A stretch of 64,000 nucleotides of DNA from Pseudonocardia sp. MH-G8 (GTDB lineage Bacteria; Actinomycetota; Actinomycetes; Mycobacteriales; Pseudonocardiaceae), in contig NZ_NKYF01000013.1 in the NCBI RefSeq assembly GCF_002262885.1, positions 62,001 to 126,000 on the forward strand, in the 5' to 3' direction. The notes beneath the pieces were generated by a model that worked only from the letters and a program-made list of their open reading frames with translations, was not told the DNA's origin and made no database searches. A program made the position numbers and the translations under genes. Numbering within the stretch: position 1 is the first letter of the stretch; every line of letters starts with the position of its first letter. Shown here in pieces: positions 6,498-14,861 of the stretch.

Positions 6498-7961
6498 TCA
6501 GCGCTCCGCGTCGGGCGGCGCTGCCGGTTCCCCCTGGTCCTCGGCCTCGAGCACCCGCCGCTCCGCCTCCCAGCCGGCCTCGTCCATGGACTCCCGGCCC
6601 CAGCCCGTCACCACCGCGACGAGGAACACCAGCATCAGCGCCCAGCAGTACACGACGTAGGGCACCGCGTGGAGGGCGTCGAAGCCCTCGAGGTCCGCGC
6701 CCCGCACGGTGTCGGCGACCAGCGCGAACGGGATGAGCACGGCGACGCTGTAGGGCAGGATGCCGATGATCGTGGTCGACGCCGCGTCCAGCACGTTGCC
6801 CCGTCGCCACGGCGCGATCCGGAACGCGTGGCCGAGTCGCCGGACGTACGGGCCGAGCATGACCATCGTGGGGGTGCCCGCGGTGGTGAGGGCGTTGACG
6901 GCGAGCGCGAGCAGGTACATGGTCACCTCGGCGCTGCGCGCGCCGCGGGCCAGCCGGCGGGACCGGACGATCAGCCAGTCGATGAGCCCGCCGGCCCGGA
7001 ACGTGCCGATCATCCCCATGAGGAAGATCGTGAACACCGCGATGCCGACGAACCCGGTCATCCCGTCGACGACCACACCGCTCGCGGTGAACGTCGAGGC
7101 GTCGACCGAGAGCAGGTCCGACCAGCCGAGCAGGCCGGTGACCAGGCCGAGCGCGAGCCCGAACGCCGTGCTCAGGAGCAGGGCCGACACGAAGTGCCAC
7201 TGCCGCACCATCAGCGCGACCAGCAGCGCGGGCGCGAGCAGCATCACCAGCCCGTCCGGGGCGGCGTCCACCTCGCCGCGCCCCACTCCCCCGGAGCCGG
7301 CCAGGCCCACGACGACGTAGACGGCCAGCGTCACCGCCCCGGCGACGGCGGCGTACTTCAGCCGGGACCGGACCACCTTGGGCACGTCCGTGCCCTGCGA
7401 GTACGCGGACACGATGGTGGTGTCCGAGACCGGGGCGAGGTTGTCGCCGACGAACGCACCGCCGATGATCGCGCCGACCACGAACAGCGGGTCGGCGCCG
7501 ATCGCGAAGCCGGCGGGGAAAAGGATCGGGGTGACCGCGAGGATCGTGCCCACGGAGGTGCCGGTGGACAGCGACAGGACGGCGGCGGACAGGAAGGTCA
7601 CCAGCGGCACCCACGCCGCGGTCAACCCGACCGAGACGGCGAGCCACACGAGACCCTCGATGACGCCCGTCGTGTTGAGCATCGTGCCGAACACGCCGGC
7701 GAGGAACCACGCCAGCAGGATCACCGCGAGCATGGGGGACGCGATGCCGGCGATCAGCGCGTCGACGTACTCCTTCTGGCTGCGCGCCAGCAACAGGCCG
7801 ACCAGGAGCCCGAGCAGCACCATCGGCCAGAAGGCCTCCGGGAGCGCCAGCCCGTTCGCGCCGAGGACCAGGATGCCGACGAGCATGACCAGGAACGGGA
7901 CGAACAGCGCCGCGACGCCGCCGCGGAACTGCAGGCGGGGTACAGCGACGGGAGGCGACAT
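6498..7961 (-). CDS. NhaC-family Na+/H+ antiporter-like transporter
   Basis: A 487-aa polytopic membrane protein with about 11-12 hydrophobic segments. The signature stretches are FLSAAVLSLSTGTSVGTILA, IIGGAFVGDNLAPVSDTTIVS (typical of NhaC) and LALAVNALTTAGTPTMVM. By family it exchanges Na+ for H+, or a related organic anion pair as in MleN; the real substrate is not evident. The ATG at 7961 has GGAGGCGA-like purines nearby and begins just before the first helix. It is divergent from an XRE-cupin regulator (8053), the likely controller. Confidence 0.87.
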   Translation of the reverse strand: MSPPVAVPRLQFRGGVAALFVPFLVMLVGILVLGANGLALPEAFWPMVLLGLLVGLLLARSQKEYVDALIAGIASPMLAVILLAWFLAGVFGTMLNTTGVIEGLVWLAVSVGLTAAWVPLVTFLSAAVLSLSTGTSVGTILAVTPILFPAGFAIGADPLFVVGAIIGGAFVGDNLAPVSDTTIVSAYSQGTDVPKVVRSRLKYAAVAGAVTLAVYVVVGLAGSGGVGRGEVDAAPDGLVMLLAPALLVALMVRQWHFVSALLLSTAFGLALGLVTGLLGWSDLLSVDASTFTASGVVVDGMTGFVGIAVFTIFLMGMIGTFRAGGLIDWLIVRSRRLARGARSAEVTMYLLALAVNALTTAGTPTMVMLGPYVRRLGHAFRIAPWRRGNVLDAASTTIIGILPYSVAVLIPFALVADTVRGADLEGFDALHAVPYVVYCWALMLVFLVAVVTGWGRESMDEAGWEAERRVLEAEDQGEPAAPPDAER

Positions 7962-8052
7962 CGGATTGCCTTCGGCCACCGAAGCTTCACCCCCACTGAA
8001 CGGACTGCGAACATAGAACCGGCCGTGCCGGGTGTCAACGAAGGAGGGCGAG

Positions 8053-8592
8053 GTGGTCGGGATCCGCATCCGCGAGCTGCGCAGCGATCGGGGCATGACC
8101 CTGACCGGGTTGGCCCGTTCCGCCGGCCTGTCCGCAGGCCTCATCAGCCAGGTCGAGCGGGGGTTGACGGACCCGAGCCTGGAGACCTTGCGCCGGATCG
8201 CCCGGGTCCTGGATGTGCCGTTGTTCAGCCTCTTCCGCGATGCGGAGCCCGACTCCGATGCCGTGGTGGTGCGCCGGGAGCGTCGGATGCAGGTCAGCTC
8301 GCCGCACGGCGGGATCTCCTACCAGCGCCTGTCCCCCGGGTCCGGGAAGCTGGAGCTGCTGGAGGGCACGCTCGAGCCGGGAGCGGCGTCGGCGCCGAAG
8401 CCGTGGAGCCACCCCTCCGAGGAGTGCGTGACGGTCCTGTCGGGGCAGCTGCTGGTGGAGATCGGCAGCACCCGGCACGAGCTCGAGGCGGGCGACAGCT
8501 GCTACTTCGACTCCCGCTCCCCGCACCGCTACGTGAACCCCACCGAGGGCCGCACGGTCTTCCTGGTGGCCATCACCCCACCCAGCTTTTAG
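8053..8592 (+). CDS. XRE-family regulator with C-terminal cupin domain
   Basis: A 179-aa one-component regulator. The N-terminal helix-turn-helix covers about residues 3-58 (IRELRSDRGMTLTGLARSAGLSAGLISQVERG; PSLETLRRIARVLDVP). The C-terminal double-stranded beta-helix sensor has PWSHPSEECVTVLSG and DSCYFDSRSPHRYVNP, with His and Glu residues placed for ligand or metal binding. The GTG at 8053 is chosen over the GTG at 8032 because AAGGAGGG sits five bases upstream. Divergent from the NhaC-type transporter, it probably controls that gene. Confidence 0.88.
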   Translation: MVGIRIRELRSDRGMTLTGLARSAGLSAGLISQVERGLTDPSLETLRRIARVLDVPLFSLFRDAEPDSDAVVVRRERRMQVSSPHGGISYQRLSPGSGKLELLEGTLEPGAASAPKPWSHPSEECVTVLSGQLLVEIGSTRHELEAGDSCYFDSRSPHRYVNPTEGRTVFLVAITPPSF

Positions 8593-8702
8593 TCGGGGTG
8601 AACGAGCGCGCACCACACCCATCCCCACCTCGGAGCCCTACTGCTGATTTCGCCGGCTTCCTGACAGCAGGATGGCTCCACGGTGCGCTTCGGGGTGTGG
8701 TT

Positions 8703-9533
8703 CTACTGGCCCGCCTGGGCCAGTGGGGCCGGTCTCGTGCGCGCGCTCCATCTCCCGGCGCTGCGGCTGATGGCGATCGGATGGCCGAAGCAGCGGCTGA
8801 CCAGGTCGGTGGTCAGCACCTCCGCAGCCGGTCCGGCGGCGAGGCACTCGCCGGTGCGCAGCAGCATCGCGTGGCTCGTGCTCGCCGGGAGCTCCTCGAG
8901 GTGGTGGGTGACCAGCACCGTCGCCAGCGCCGGGTGCTCGGCGCGCAGCACGTCGAGGCTGTCGATGAGCTGCTCGCGGGCAGCGAGGTCCAGGCCGGTG
9001 GCGGGCTCGTCGAGCAGGAGCAGGCGCGGGCGCGGCATGAGCGCGCGGGCGATCAGCGCGCGGCCCCGCTCGCCCTGCGAGAGCGTGGGCCAGCGGGCCT
9101 CCCGGCGCGCGCCGACCCCGAGCAGGTCGATCCACCGGTCGGCCTCGGCGTACTCCTCGTCGCTCGGTGCGTGGCGCGGCACCGGCTCGGTGGTGCCGGT
9201 CAGACCGGTGAGGACGACCTGGCGAAGCGTCAACGGCGACTGCAGCGGGTGCCGCGGGTTGACGTGCCCGAGGTAGGAACGCAGCTCCCGGACGTCGACG
9301 CGGCCCAGGCGCCTGCCCAGGACGTGGACCTCGCCCCGCGTGGGGTGGGTGACCGCACCCATCAGGCCGAGCAGCGTGCTCTTGCCCGCGCCGTTCGCGC
9401 CCAGCAGCGCCCAGTGCTCCCCCCGCTGCACGGTGATCGACAACGACCGGAGGAGGTGGACGCCCTCCCGCACGAGGTCCACGTCCAGCACCTGCAACAC
9501 CGGTCCGGTGTCGACGGGTCGCGCGGTGCTCAC
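8703..9533 (-). CDS. ABC transporter ATP-binding protein (ModF/PhrA-like)
   Basis: A 276-aa soluble ABC ATPase. It has Walker A GANGAGKST (residues 45-53), signature TLSQGERGRALIARAL (about 150), Walker B LLLLDEPATGLD and switch His VTHHLEEL. No permease or binding protein is adjacent, so the partner is unknown; many lone copies of this subtype (LGHVNP instead of a Q-loop glutamine context) are annotated as putative molybdenum/iron transport ATPases. The GTG at 9533 has GGGAGG five bases upstream. Confidence 0.85.
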   Translation of the reverse strand: MSTARPVDTGPVLQVLDVDLVREGVHLLRSLSITVQRGEHWALLGANGAGKSTLLGLMGAVTHPTRGEVHVLGRRLGRVDVRELRSYLGHVNPRHPLQSPLTLRQVVLTGLTGTTEPVPRHAPSDEEYAEADRWIDLLGVGARREARWPTLSQGERGRALIARALMPRPRLLLLDEPATGLDLAAREQLIDSLDVLRAEHPALATVLVTHHLEELPASTSHAMLLRTGECLAAGPAAEVLTTDLVSRCFGHPIAISRSAGRWSARTRPAPLAQAGQ

Positions 9534-10030
9534 TGTGCCCTCCCAGTACTCGATCTTCGCGCCCGTCCCGGCGAGGGCCGCACGGCACCGCCGGCACCGG
9601 GGCGAACAGGTCGGCCGGCACGGGGTCGCCGGGCAGCTGCACGACCGCGCGGGTGGACCGCGGGTCGGCGTCGACGCAGGGGACCGGTTCGTCGGCCGCG
9701 CGCCGGCGACGCCAGGCTAGCAATCGGATGCATGGCCTCCGGCGCCCGGCGCCCTCGGCGAGCGCGTCGGCCCAAGATCCTTCCGAGATCCAGCTGATCG
9801 CCCCCCGAAGGGCGATCAGGTCGATCTCAGATCGATCACCGCTCCATGATCCGTCCGAGATCGACCTCAACGCCCTGCCGAGGGCGAACAGCTCGATCTC
9901 AGAACGATCAGCGCCCGGGGTCGCGCACGAGTTGCGGTCTCGCTGTGTGGCGGAGCCACACTCTGGACCCAGGATTCATGGGGCCCGCACACAGGGCGGA
10001 TCGCGCCCCGCGGACGTACCGTTCTCCACC
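9534..10030. other. 497-bp gap with hairpin repeats and a coding-like remnant
   Basis: Bases about 9540-9715 read on the minus strand as DADPRSTRAVVQLPGDPVPA with almost pure G/C third positions, as in a real gene, but no good start and no stop before the ABC gene in that frame. It may be the tail of a lost gene or an unrecognised short gene. 9774-9917 holds two tandem hairpin units. The rest up to the SDR start is featureless. Confidence 0.35.
9774..9917. repeat. Two tandem 72-bp hairpin repeats
   Basis: Unit 1 (9774-9845) contains a stem from 9785 to 9828: GAGATC..CTGATCGCCC pairs with GGGCGATCAG..GATCTC around a CCCGAA loop. Unit 2 (9846-9917) contains the equivalent stem 9857-9900 (GAGATCGA/TCGATCTC, GCCC/GGGC). 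Both are followed by AGA(T/A)CGATCA and preceded by (A/T)GATCC(T/G)TCC, giving a 72-bp period. A related element is at 56-109. Confidence 0.75.
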
Positions 10031-10795
10031 ATGGTCGCCGCCGCCGCACCCCCGCTCGCGGGCCGTCGCGCGCTGGTCACCGGGGCCGCGTCGGGCATCG
10101 GGGCGGCCATGGCGCGGCGGCTCGCGGCCGACGGCGCCGCCGTGCTCGCGGTCGACCGCGACGAGGCCGGGTTGGCGGAGCTCACGCGTGCCACGACCGG
10201 TGTGGAAGCCCTGCCGTGCGACCTCTCCGACCTCGCCGCCGTCGACGCACTGCCGGCCGACGTGGACGTGCTCGTCAACAACGCCGGGCTGCAGCACATC
10301 GCCCCGATCCCGGAGTTCGACCCCGACCGGTTCTCGCTGGTCCTGCGGGTGATGCTGGAGGCACCGTTCCGGCTGGCCCGCCGCACGCTGCCGCACATGT
10401 ACGCGCGCGGCTGGGGCCGGGTCGTCAACGTCTCCAGCGTGCACGGGCTGCGCGCGAGCCCGTTCAAGTCGGCGTACGTGGCCGCGAAGCACGGGCTGGA
10501 GGGCCTGTCCAAGGTCATCGCGCTCGAGGGCGCCGCGCACGGCGTCACGAGCAACTGCCTCGACCCCGCCTACGTGCGCACGCCGCTCGTCGAGCGGCAG
10601 ATCGCCGACCAGGCCCGCATCCACGGCATCGACGTCGATGCCGTGGTGGAGCAGGTCATGCTCGCGCCCGCCGCGGTGAAGCGGTTGGTCGAGCCCGAGG
10701 AGGTGGCCGAGCTGGCCGCCGTGCTCTACGGACCGGCGTCGGCGTCGATCACCGGCACGTCACTGTCGATGGACGGCGGCTGGACCGCCCACTAA
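10031..10795 (+). CDS. 3-hydroxybutyrate dehydrogenase-like SDR
   Basis: A 254-aa short-chain dehydrogenase. The cofactor motif TGAASGIG lies near residue 17, NNAGLQH near 85, catalytic Ser in NVSSVHGL and YVAAKHG as the Tyr-x3-Lys. LQHIAPIPEFDPDRF and the C-terminal SMDGGWTAH are typical of D-3-hydroxybutyrate dehydrogenases, which interconvert 3-hydroxybutyrate and acetoacetate with NAD. The start follows a long untranslated stretch. It is transcribed with an MHS transporter and a PucR-type regulator, which suggests uptake and use of a short hydroxy acid. Confidence 0.85.
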   Translation: MVAAAAPPLAGRRALVTGAASGIGAAMARRLAADGAAVLAVDRDEAGLAELTRATTGVEALPCDLSDLAAVDALPADVDVLVNNAGLQHIAPIPEFDPDRFSLVLRVMLEAPFRLARRTLPHMYARGWGRVVNVSSVHGLRASPFKSAYVAAKHGLEGLSKVIALEGAAHGVTSNCLDPAYVRTPLVERQIADQARIHGIDVDAVVEQVMLAPAAVKRLVEPEEVAELAAVLYGPASASITGTSLSMDGGWTAH

Positions 10796-10817
10796 GGACA
10801 GCCCGCCCACTAAGGAC
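10785..10817. repeat. 18-bp tandem duplication at the SDR stop
   Basis: CCGCCCACTAAGGAC occurs at 10785-10799 and again at 10803-10817. The first copy contains the last codons and TAA stop of the SDR gene; the second lies in the spacer before the transporter. It looks like a simple replication-slippage duplication. Confidence 0.6.
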
Positions 10818-10848
10818 CGCCCGCGAACTAGGAACACAGGGAGACAAC

Positions 10849-12201
10849 GTGGTCACCGACAAGACATCCGGGAAACCGGGCAGCGGCGGCATCATCAAGG
10901 TGGTTGCCGCGAGCATGGCCGGCACCACCGTGGAGTGGTACGACTTCTTCCTCTACGGCGTGGCCGCGGCCGTCGTGTTCCCGGCGGTGTTCTTCCCGTC
11001 GAACGACCCCGCGGTCGGCACCCTGCTCGCGCTCGGCACGTTCGCGATCGGGTTCATCGCCCGGCCGATCGGCGGGCTGGTCTTCGGCCACTACGGCGAC
11101 AAGCTCGGCCGCAAGAAGCTGCTGGTGATCAGCCTCGTCGGGATGGGCGTCGCGACGTTCGCCATCGGGCTGCTACCCGGCTACGCGACCATCGGGTTCG
11201 CGGCGCCGGTGCTGCTGACCGTCCTGCGTCTCGTGCAGGGCTTCGCTATCGGCGGGGAGTGGGGCGGGGCCGTGCTCATCGTCTCCGAGCACGGCGACCC
11301 GGCGCGGCGCGGCTACTGGGCGAGCTGGCCGCAGGCCGGCGTCCCGATCGGGCAGTTGCTCGCCAACGGCCTGCTGTTCGTGCTCGCCGCGGTGCAGAGC
11401 GAGCAGGACTTCCAGTCGTGGGGTTGGCGGATCCCGTTCCTGCTCTCCGCGGTGCTGGTGCTGATCGGGCTCTACATCCGGCTGTCGATCGAGGAGTCGC
11501 CGATCTTCAAGGCGGCCCAGGCCCGCGCCGCCGAGCTCGCCGCGGCCGGCGAGAAGGAGATCGTCCCGATCGTCGACGTGTTCCGCCGCTACCCGCGCGA
11601 GGTGTTCACGGCGATGGGCGCGCGGTTCGTCGAGAACGTCTGCTACTACGTCTTCACGATCGTGATCACCAGCTACGTGACGCAGCGGCTCGGCCTGCCC
11701 AGCTCGTTCGTGCTCGGGGCGGTGCTCATCGGCGCGGCGGTGCACGTGGTGGTCATCCCCATCTGGGGCGCGCTGTCCGACCGCTTCGGTCGCAAGCCGA
11801 TCTACCTGCTCGGGGCGGCAGGCGTCGGCGTCTGGGCGTTCGTGTTCTTCGCGCTCGTCGACACCGGCAACTTCGCGCTCACCGTGCTCGCGGTCGTCGG
11901 CGGGCTCGTGTTCCACGCCGCCATGTACGGGCCGCAGGCCGCGTTCCTGTCCGAGCTGTTCGGCACGAAGGTCCGCTACTCGGGCGTGTCGGTCGGTTAC
12001 CAGCTCGCGTCGGTCGTGGCGGGCGGGATCGCGCCGCTCATCGCGGTGTGGCTCTACACCACGTTCGACTCCGGCTACGCGGTGTCGGTGTACGTGGCGC
12101 TCAGCGCGGTGCTGACCATCGTGGCGGTGGCCGGCTACGGCGAGACCAGCAAGCGCGACCTCTCCGAGGACCACGCGATCAGCCCCGGCACGAGCCGCTG
12201 A
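10849..12201 (+). CDS. MFS transporter, metabolite:H+ symporter (MHS) family
   Basis: A 450-aa, 12-helix permease. MHS hallmarks are GTTVEWYDFFLYG at the first helix, GHYGDKLGRKKLLV between helices 2 and 3, RLVQGFAIGGEWGGAVL, and GALSDRFGRKPIY mid-protein. These carriers bring in organic acids or related solutes with protons. The GTG at 10849 has AGGGAGA upstream. It lies between a hydroxybutyrate dehydrogenase-like SDR and a GAF/PucR regulator, so the cargo is probably that enzyme's substrate or a precursor. Confidence 0.9.
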   Translation: MVTDKTSGKPGSGGIIKVVAASMAGTTVEWYDFFLYGVAAAVVFPAVFFPSNDPAVGTLLALGTFAIGFIARPIGGLVFGHYGDKLGRKKLLVISLVGMGVATFAIGLLPGYATIGFAAPVLLTVLRLVQGFAIGGEWGGAVLIVSEHGDPARRGYWASWPQAGVPIGQLLANGLLFVLAAVQSEQDFQSWGWRIPFLLSAVLVLIGLYIRLSIEESPIFKAAQARAAELAAAGEKEIVPIVDVFRRYPREVFTAMGARFVENVCYYVFTIVITSYVTQRLGLPSSFVLGAVLIGAAVHVVVIPIWGALSDRFGRKPIYLLGAAGVGVWAFVFFALVDTGNFALTVLAVVGGLVFHAAMYGPQAAFLSELFGTKVRYSGVSVGYQLASVVAGGIAPLIAVWLYTTFDSGYAVSVYVALSAVLTIVAVAGYGETSKRDLSEDHAISPGTSR

Positions 12202-12242
12202 CCGGAGCTCACCCAGCGGAGGACGGTGGCATCATCACCGCC

Positions 12243-14087
12243 GTGTCCCGGACGGCGCTGGAGCTGCTGCGCCTGCTCGCGCAGGACGCGCCGGCCGAGC
12301 GCATCGAGGAGCAGACGCGCGCGCTCGCGACCGCAGACCCGGAGTCGGGAGCCGTCGCCCGCGAGCTCGCGCTGCGCGTCCGCGCGGGGATCGACGGGCA
12401 CCGCAGGCGCGAGGCGGAGCTGTCCGCGCTCGTGGACATCGCCCGCGACCTCGCGTCGCACCCGGAGCCGGGCGGGGTGCTCGACACGATCGTGCGCCGC
12501 GCCCGCGGCCTGCTCGGCGCCGACGTCGCCTACCTGACGCTGGCCGACGCGCAGCGCGGCGACACGTTCATGCGGGCGACGGCCGGCTCGGTCTCGGCGC
12601 GCTTCCAGGCCCTGCGGCTACCACTGGGCGCGGGCCTCGGCGGCCTGGTGGCGCAGACGCGGCGGCCCTACTGGACCGCCGACTACCCGGGTGACGCCCG
12701 CTACGACCACACCCGCGAGATCGACGAGGCCGTCGAGGAGGAGGGCCTCGTCGCGATCTGCGGCACCCCGCTGCTGGTGGACGGCGAGTTCGTCGGGGTG
12801 CTGTTCGCGGCGCACCGCGCGCGGCGTCCGTTCGCCAGGGCGGAGGTGGCGCTGCTCGGTTCGCTGGCCGCGCTGGCCGCGGTCTCGCTCCTGCAGTCGC
12901 GCCGGGCCGCCGAGACGGCGGGCGCGCTGGCGGCCCTGTCGAGCGCGCACGCGGGGATCGAGCAGGCCGCCGCGGCGCACGACCGGTTCGCCGGCGTCGT
13001 GCTCTCCGGTGGCGGGGTGGACGACATCGCCGCCGCGCTGGGCGATCTGCTGGGCTGCTGGGTCGCCGTCCTGGACGTGGACGGCCAGCGGCTCGCGGCG
13101 CACGGCGCGGTGCCCGACGAGGTCGCCGGCGCCCTCGCCGTGCGGCGGGCCGCCGACTCCGGACGCCTCGTGAGCACCGACGGGACATGCGCGGTCGCGG
13201 TGCGGGCGGTCGGGCAGCGGTTGGGCACGCTCGTGCTCGGCGGCCGCGCGGACCTCGACGACGGGCAGGTCCGCACCGTGGAGCGGGCCGCGATGGTCAC
13301 CGCGCTGGTGCTGCTGTTCCGGTTGCGCGAGGCCGAGGCCGACCAGCGGGTGCGCACCGACCTGCTCGCCGAGCTCCTCGCCCGGCCGGCCGCGGAGGTG
13401 GACACCACGCTTGTCGAACGGGGCAGGCTGCTGGGGCTGCGCCTGCAGACGCCGCACGTCGTGGCCGTCTGCCGGGGCCGCAGGCGCGGCGTGGCACCGG
13501 CGGCCGCGGCGGCGGGCGACGGGCACGGGCTGGCCGGTGAGCACCACGGCGAGGTCGTGGCGGTCGTGCCGGGCCGCGACGCCTCGGCGGTGGCCACCCG
13601 GCTGGCCCGCCACCTCGGCGGCGACGGCACGCCCGTCACGGTGGGCGCCGCCGGCCCGGTGGTGCCCGCGGCCGGCCTGCGCGACGCCCACGCCGCGGCC
13701 CGCCGGACCACCGACGCGCTGACCGCGATCGGGAAGTCCGCCGGGTCCGCCCGCGACCTCGGCTTCGCCGGCCTGGTGAGCGGTACCGCCGAGATCGACG
13801 GCTACCTCGATCGCGTGCTCGGGCCCGTCGCCTCCTACGACGCCCGGCGCGGCAGCGACCTGCTCGGCACCCTCGATGCGTACTTCGCGGCCGGCGGGAG
13901 CCCGCGCCGCGCCGCGGGCGCGCTGCACGTGCACGTCAACACGGTCGCGCAGCGGCTGGAGCGGGTGACGACCCTTCTGGGTGCGGACTGGCAGGCCCCC
14001 GACCACGCTCTGGAGCTGCAGCTGGCGCTACGCCTGCGGCGGCTGCGCCGGGAGACCGGCGGCGGGGACGGCACGCCGACGCCGTGA
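12243..14087 (+). CDS. GAF-domain PucR-type transcriptional regulator
   Basis: A 614-aa regulator. An N-terminal helical part is followed by a GAF sensor at about residues 75-220 (ALVDIARDLASHPEPGGVLD; EEEGLVAICGTPLLVDGEFVGVLFAA), then a second sensory or linker region and the C-terminal PucR helix-turn-helix (LLGTLDAYFAAGGSPRRAAG, LHVHVNTVAQRLERV). The GTG at 12243 lies 41 bp after the transporter stop, so it is probably cotranscribed with, and regulates, the SDR-MHS genes. The ligand is not deducible. Confidence 0.88.
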   Translation: MSRTALELLRLLAQDAPAERIEEQTRALATADPESGAVARELALRVRAGIDGHRRREAELSALVDIARDLASHPEPGGVLDTIVRRARGLLGADVAYLTLADAQRGDTFMRATAGSVSARFQALRLPLGAGLGGLVAQTRRPYWTADYPGDARYDHTREIDEAVEEEGLVAICGTPLLVDGEFVGVLFAAHRARRPFARAEVALLGSLAALAAVSLLQSRRAAETAGALAALSSAHAGIEQAAAAHDRFAGVVLSGGGVDDIAAALGDLLGCWVAVLDVDGQRLAAHGAVPDEVAGALAVRRAADSGRLVSTDGTCAVAVRAVGQRLGTLVLGGRADLDDGQVRTVERAAMVTALVLLFRLREAEADQRVRTDLLAELLARPAAEVDTTLVERGRLLGLRLQTPHVVAVCRGRRRGVAPAAAAAGDGHGLAGEHHGEVVAVVPGRDASAVATRLARHLGGDGTPVTVGAAGPVVPAAGLRDAHAAARRTTDALTAIGKSAGSARDLGFAGLVSGTAEIDGYLDRVLGPVASYDARRGSDLLGTLDAYFAAGGSPRRAAGALHVHVNTVAQRLERVTTLLGADWQAPDHALELQLALRLRRLRRETGGGDGTPTP

Positions 14088-14316
14088 AGCCCCACGGCTG
14101 CGACCCACCGGCGGGCGCCGGATGGTTCCCGCCCGTCGCTCGACGGCGACCGCTCGCCGTGACCGCGCGCAGTAGCCGATCACCGATCGTGATCGCCCAC
14201 TCGACGGACTCCCCCAACTGCGGCGAATCTCCTCCCGGTAACGCCCGTTGTGCCCGATGACCGGGGCCGGCGGAAAGGGGAGCCTCCGCCGGCACCGGTT
14301 GATCTTCTTCCCGCTC

Positions 14317-14763
14317 TCAGCGGAGGCGGAACACCGGGTATCCCGGCGCGATCGCACGCAGCGTCTCGTCGGAGGCCGAGGCGTCGACGCCGTCGAAGAA
14401 CACCCCCACCTCGAACTTCCAGCGGCGCAGGTAGGCCCGCAGGATCTCGGGCTTGTCGGCGTCGCTCACCTCGTCGGCCCCGAACACCTCGACGCGCCGG
14501 CCCAGCCGCAGCTCGCCCGCACCCGCGGCGGCCCGGAGGTTGCGCACCCACTGCGTGTGACCGCGCGGCGCGACGAGATAGCGCGCGCCGTCGTGGGTCA
14601 GCAGGTTGACGGGCACGGTGCGCCACTCCCCGCTGCTCCGGCCGCGCACGGCGAGCAGTCGCGAGCCCCAGACGCTCATCCCACGGCCGGTGAACCACTC
14701 GACCACGCGGTTGAACACGCCGGTTGCGCGGCCGGCTTCGACGTAACGCTGACTGCTGTCCAT
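14317..14763 (-). CDS. Ddn-like deazaflavin (F420)-dependent nitroreductase family protein
   Basis: A 148-aa split-barrel protein of the F420-dependent Ddn family. It shows the N-terminal helix VFNRVVEWFTGRG, then LLAVRGRSSGEWRTVPVNLL, GARYLVAPRGHTQWVRNLRA and the AGAGELRLGRR strand. These proteins reduce quinones, nitro compounds or other electrophiles with F420H2. The ATG at 14763 is preceded by two palindromic operators (14789-14847), but no regulator gene is adjacent. Confidence 0.88.
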   Translation of the reverse strand: MDSSQRYVEAGRATGVFNRVVEWFTGRGMSVWGSRLLAVRGRSSGEWRTVPVNLLTHDGARYLVAPRGHTQWVRNLRAAAGAGELRLGRRVEVFGADEVSDADKPEILRAYLRRWKFEVGVFFDGVDASASDETLRAIAPGYPVFRLR

Positions 14764-14788
14764 GGTGCACCCATCCGCTTCGAGAGCG

Positions 14789-14847
14789 CTGCTCTTACCT
14801 AAGAGCAGTGGACCAGGCGTCGGACATCGCGTCAAGAGCACTGCTCT
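14789..14847. promoter_or_regulatory. Two palindromic operators upstream of the Ddn-like gene
   Basis: CTGCTCTTA/TAAGAGCAG forms a 20-bp inverted repeat at 14789-14808, and AGAGCA-C-TGCTCT a second at 14835-14847. Both share the AGAGCA core and lie 26-84 bp upstream of the Ddn-like start. No adjacent regulator is visible, so the binding protein is probably encoded elsewhere. Confidence 0.6.
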
Positions 14848-14861
14848 CGACCGGAAGGTCG

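Noticed and set aside
5988..9797. A 1269-codon open frame on the plus strand
   Set aside because: It is antisense to the MarR, NhaC and ABC genes, arginine/histidine-rich, and has no domain; long open frames are expected in DNA this GC-rich.
10935..12242. Upstream extension of the PucR frame through the transporter gene
   Set aside because: The translated sequence is arginine-rich noise in another frame of the MHS transporter; the real regulator starts at 12243.
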